Assembly: GCA_000149265.1 (NCBI GenBank)
Contig: CH003106.1
Coordinates: 459,328 to 523,327, forward strand
DNA from: Ciona savignyi
Taxonomy: Eukaryota > Chordata > Ascidiacea > Phlebobranchia > Cionidae
Reading direction: 5' to 3'
DNA: 64,000 nt
Part shown: positions 60,879-64,000 of the stretch, piece after piece
Position numbering within the stretch: position 1 is the first letter of the stretch
Layout of the letters: the number at the start of each line of letters is the position of its first letter
Notes under the pieces: model-generated
Told to the model about the DNA's origin: nothing
The model's database searches: none
Seen by the model: only the letters and a program-made list of their open reading frames with translations
Program-made: the position numbers and the translations under genes

Positions 60879-63800
60879 ATGTCCACACTTTCACTGTCCA
60901 CACAAGACAAGAGGGATCTCGATAAATTTATCAAATTTCTTTGCCTGAAGAGTACTCAAGTTATCGTGCAAAGTCGACTTGGAAGGAAAGTCAGCACAAA
61001 ATCTGTTCCTTCACCCACCGGTGCTGAATGGGTGAGTTTGAGTTTTATTATTTCATGGTAGGGTGGGGGCTCTTATACATGTTATCCGGCACCCATGTGT
61101 TTTAATGGTTCCATGACAACTGAACCCCTTACAACTGAACCCCTTACAACTGAACCCCTACAACTGAACCCCTTTACAACTGAACCCCTTTTAACTGAAC
61201 CCCTTTTAACTGAACCCCTTTACAACTGAACCCCTTTACAACTGAACCCCTTTACAACTGAACCCCTTTACAACTGAACCCCTTTACAACTGAACCCCTT
61301 TACAACTGAACCCCTTACAACTGAACCCCTACAACTGAACCCCTAAAACTGAACCCCTTACAACTGAACCCTTTTACAACTGAACCCCTTACAACTGAAC
61401 CCCTACAACTGAACCCCTTACAACTGAACCCCTTTACTACTGAACCCCTTAACAACTGAACCCCTTTACAACTGAACCCCTTTCAACTGAACCCCTTACA
61501 ACTAAACTCCTTTCAACTGAACCCCTTTCAACTGAATCCCTATTAACTGAACCACTTACAACTGAACCTTGTACAGCTGCAGCCCTTTTTTAACTAAACC
61601 CCTTACAACTTATGCCCTTACAACTTAACCCTTTTTAACTGAACCCCTTACAACTTAACCTCTTACAACTGAACACCTTACAACTTAACCTCTTACAACT
61701 AAACGTAAACACCTTTTAACTTATCCACTTGACAACTGAAGCCCCTACATCAACACATTAGGCCGCACAGACATAAGTTATTCATCCTTTCTTTAACTGT
61801 CAATTAAGTTTAATGAAATGTATACTGCCGTCTAAATGTGGTTAACCCCAAGAGTCGTAACATCTTTTATACTGATGATGGAAACAAACTTAGAACGTCA
61901 AACTTTATCAGTATTCAATTTGGGACATGATAACGTCATCGGGATTAAGTTTTTCAAGGGTTCAGTTGTAAGGGGTTCAGTTGTAAGGGGTTCAGTTGAA
62001 AGGGGTTCAGTTGTAAGGGGTTCAGTTGTAGGGGTTCAGTTGTAAGGGGTTCAGTTGTAAGGGGTTCAGTTGTAGGGGTTCAGTTGTAAGGGGTTCAGTT
62101 GTAAAAGGGTTCAGTTGTAAGGGGTTCAGTTGTAGGGGTTCAGTTGAAAGGGGTTCAGTTGTAAAGGGGTTCAGTTGTAAAGGGGTTCAGTTGTAAAGGG
62201 GTTCAATTAAAAGGGGTTCAGTTAAATAGGGTTCAGTTGTAAAGGGGTTCAGTTGTAGGGGTTCAGTTGTAAGGGGTTCAGTTGTAAGGGGTTCAGTTGA
62301 CTGGTCACCGTTTTAATAGAGGTCGTAAACAACATTCTTACTAAAGTACTTTACCGGTATGTCTCATATTTTAGTAATAATGATTGATTTCATTGTCATG
62401 AAAATTTACTTTTATTTATTTCGTGGGCGCTAGGCAACCTCATAGTTTTATACTTAAACGCTAGGCCTACCAAATAAAAATATAACACTTTTTAGTAGTG
62501 AATGACCGCCGATATTTAGCAATTTGCCAAATATTGGTATCAGGCTTTTTTATAATCCGACGGCCGATAATATTACCGCAGACATTTTCCAAAAATATCT
62601 GAATGCGACAAATAAATATCGGCTCCAAATATCGGTTATCGGCCTTCTTGGTGACAAATAATCGGTATCAGTATCGGCCCTAAAAACCATATAGGTCGAT
62701 CACTACTTTTTAGCAACAACTGTGTGATAAAAGTAAATTTGGAATTTTTATTTTGTAATTGTTATCATGTGTGCACTTAAAGTTTAACAATAAGCCTTTA
62801 CGCCCTAAAATTGTTTAAGTAAATATTAGGCCTAACACTTCACAGCTTTACTACATCATATGTATGCTCATATTACAATCTAATTAACCAGTATTTAAAT
62901 ATTAAATTGCTGTGTTAATTATTTGTTTAAAATGTGTGATAGCGAGATTATTTTTTTAATAATAATTATTCTTTGCAGTTTAATCTGGCAGTGAAAGACT
63001 ACCCAGAAATTCAAAAAGAGGCCAAAGCTGCGTTAAACAATGGGAACCCTACATTTGATAATAGCCTTGTGGTTGAAATTTCTTTGCGAACTAGTGACGC
63101 TGACCTTCTAGTGCTTGAAGTGTGGTCACTTAGCATTACTAACAGGTAAAATATGAGATTTTAAACTTGGTCTAAATGCTTAAACAATAATCCACAAACC
63201 CCATGCCCGTAATCAGATTAAGTTGCCTGCATCCATCCAACCCTTGACCCACAGGTTGTATCAATATCCATTGTCTACATTTAACTGTCCATGTCTGTAT
63301 AGTAATGCTAGTCTGCAACTGTCTTTGTCAAGGGCTAGTAACTCCACTGATAACATGGACAGGTGTTTCCTATACTAAATTGATAGTAGTAGGTGACAGT
63401 TAGTGCTGGAAAAAAAGTGTTGTCACCTTTTAGCCGAAGGGTTGCACCTAGAAAACTTTTTGTTAGCTAATTGGTTGGGTTTTTAGGCAAGGCAGTTAGT
63501 GGACAACCCAGTGGATAAATTAATTCTACCATAAATAAAGGAATTTCCCAATCACACACAACAAAGTGTAGTAGCTTTGGTAACCCGATGGAGAGCATAG
63601 TGTAATCTAATGGTTACTCATATGAAAATACTCCCTTACATAATCCACAGGTATGCTGGCTTTTGTTCTTCGATAAAAATATACGCATTCAATTTACCCC
63701 ATCCAATTAATGCAATTATGTCTAGTTTAAATTACAATTTATTGCTCTTTACAGATGTGAAGATGTCCGAATTCATCACACCATCTACAACCGAATGTCT

Positions 63801-63892
63801 TTGCTTCTCAAATCCCTTCTTTGCGTAACGCGATTAACACCGGCGTATAAACTCTCACGAAATCAAGGCAGTGAATATGTGATCTGCTACAG
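60879..63892 (+). CDS. ATG13: autophagy-related protein 13, 5' part (truncated by the window end)
   Basis: Exons 60879-61031, 62979-63145 and 63755-63892, phases 0 and 2, encode the first 152 residues; a good donor (ACAG|gttggt) shows that the gene continues beyond the window. The sequence follows the N-terminal HORMA domain of animal ATG13: [54 protein letters not shown] and [24 protein letters not shown]13 is the regulatory subunit of the ULK1/ATG1 kinase complex that starts autophagosome formation. Intron 1 (about 1.9 kb) holds two DNA transposons with exact target duplications. Confidence 0.95.
61107..62309. mobile_element. foldback-like transposon with tandem-repeat terminal inverted repeats
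   Basis: Flanked by an exact 8-bp duplication GTTTTAAT (61099-61106 and 62310-62317). The ends are inverted: GGTTCCATGACAACTGAACC at the left and, on the opposite strand, GGTGACCAGTCAACTGAACC at the right. The left arm (to about 61744) is some 40 copies of a 13-16 bp unit aactgaacccctt-aca. The right arm (from about 61956) is about 23 copies of the same unit in the opposite orientation. A 210-bp unique centre has no coding capacity. It lies in ATG13 intron 1. Confidence 0.9.
62496..62705. mobile_element. hAT-type MITE, 210 bp, exact 8-bp target duplication
   Basis: The terminal sequences TAGTGAATGACC and GGTCGATCACTA are inverted repeats, bounded on both sides by CTTTTTAG (62488-62495 and 62706-62713). 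The interior carries cgatatttagc and ggccgataatatt / atcggttatcggcc-type repeats seen in hAT MITEs. Confidence 0.88.
63413..63660 (+). repeat. diverged SINE in ATG13 intron 2
   Basis: Forward remnants: gtcaccttttagccgaaggg-ttgca, aggcaaggcagttag, ggtaacccgatggagagcat and a decayed end without a TATCC tail. Confidence 0.6.
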
Positions 63893-64000
63893 GTTGGTTC
63901 ATCGATGGTAAAGAGTTTAAGATTTAAAATCCATTGAATGGAAGTAGTTTATTATTGGCAAACAAAAATAAATTAAATAAGTTTTTTGAAAATTCTACAT

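Overview
The window reads as animal nuclear DNA, most likely an ascidian tunicate such as Ciona. The base composition is AT-rich, the introns are short, every recognisable gene has a clear vertebrate counterpart, and the repeat set (a tRNA-derived SINE with a TATCC tail, small MITEs, a Ty3/gypsy element) fits that group. The species call is inference. Two N runs (29992-30091 and 50875-51143) mark assembly gaps.

Layout. The window opens with what may be the last two exons of an unrecognised gene (465-685). Two long single-exon genes follow on the plus strand, WDR48/UAF1 (3053-5152) and TMEM201/Samp1 (6046-8244), then the three-exon NTMT1 N-terminal methyltransferase (8676-10461). DCAF8, a 13-exon WD40 CUL4-DDB1 receptor, lies convergently on the minus strand (10991-19895). 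A Ty3/gypsy retrotransposon with near-identical LTRs (20189-26387) sits in the divergent promoter interval between DCAF8 and RPRD2. RPRD2 (27043-36285, plus) is a CTD-binding transcription factor with 11 exons and introns full of minisatellites.

The second half holds cytosolic threonyl-tRNA synthetase (39418-53846, plus; one exon mostly lost in the gap), which begins with an eEF1B/GST-C-like domain exon. Its 5 kb fourth intron contains a complete nine-exon gene on the opposite strand (41802-46037). That gene encodes a single-pass membrane protein with a long tyrosine-motif tail, resembling LAT/LAX/PAG-type adaptors in architecture. Further right are an unrecognised three-exon minus-strand gene (54440-55977), a tiny possible secreted Arg-rich peptide gene (minus, 59147-59287) and the first three exons of ATG13 (60879 onward, truncated by the window).

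Repeats dominate the rest. They include about a dozen SINE copies; two SINE tails are fused to, or lie 16 bp from, the 3' splice sites of conserved exons. One minisatellite is derived from SINE sequence. A long-TIR pogo-like element and hAT-like elements are present. ATG13 intron 1 holds a foldback-like element with an exact 8-bp target duplication and terminal inverted repeats made of about 15-bp tandem units.

Three conserved exons carry apparent single-base indels, proven by splice phase as well as homology. These are more likely assembly errors than real mutations. The genes are housekeeping loci (deubiquitination, nuclear envelope, protein N-methylation, CUL4 ubiquitination, transcription, translation, autophagy) and no shared pathway is evident.
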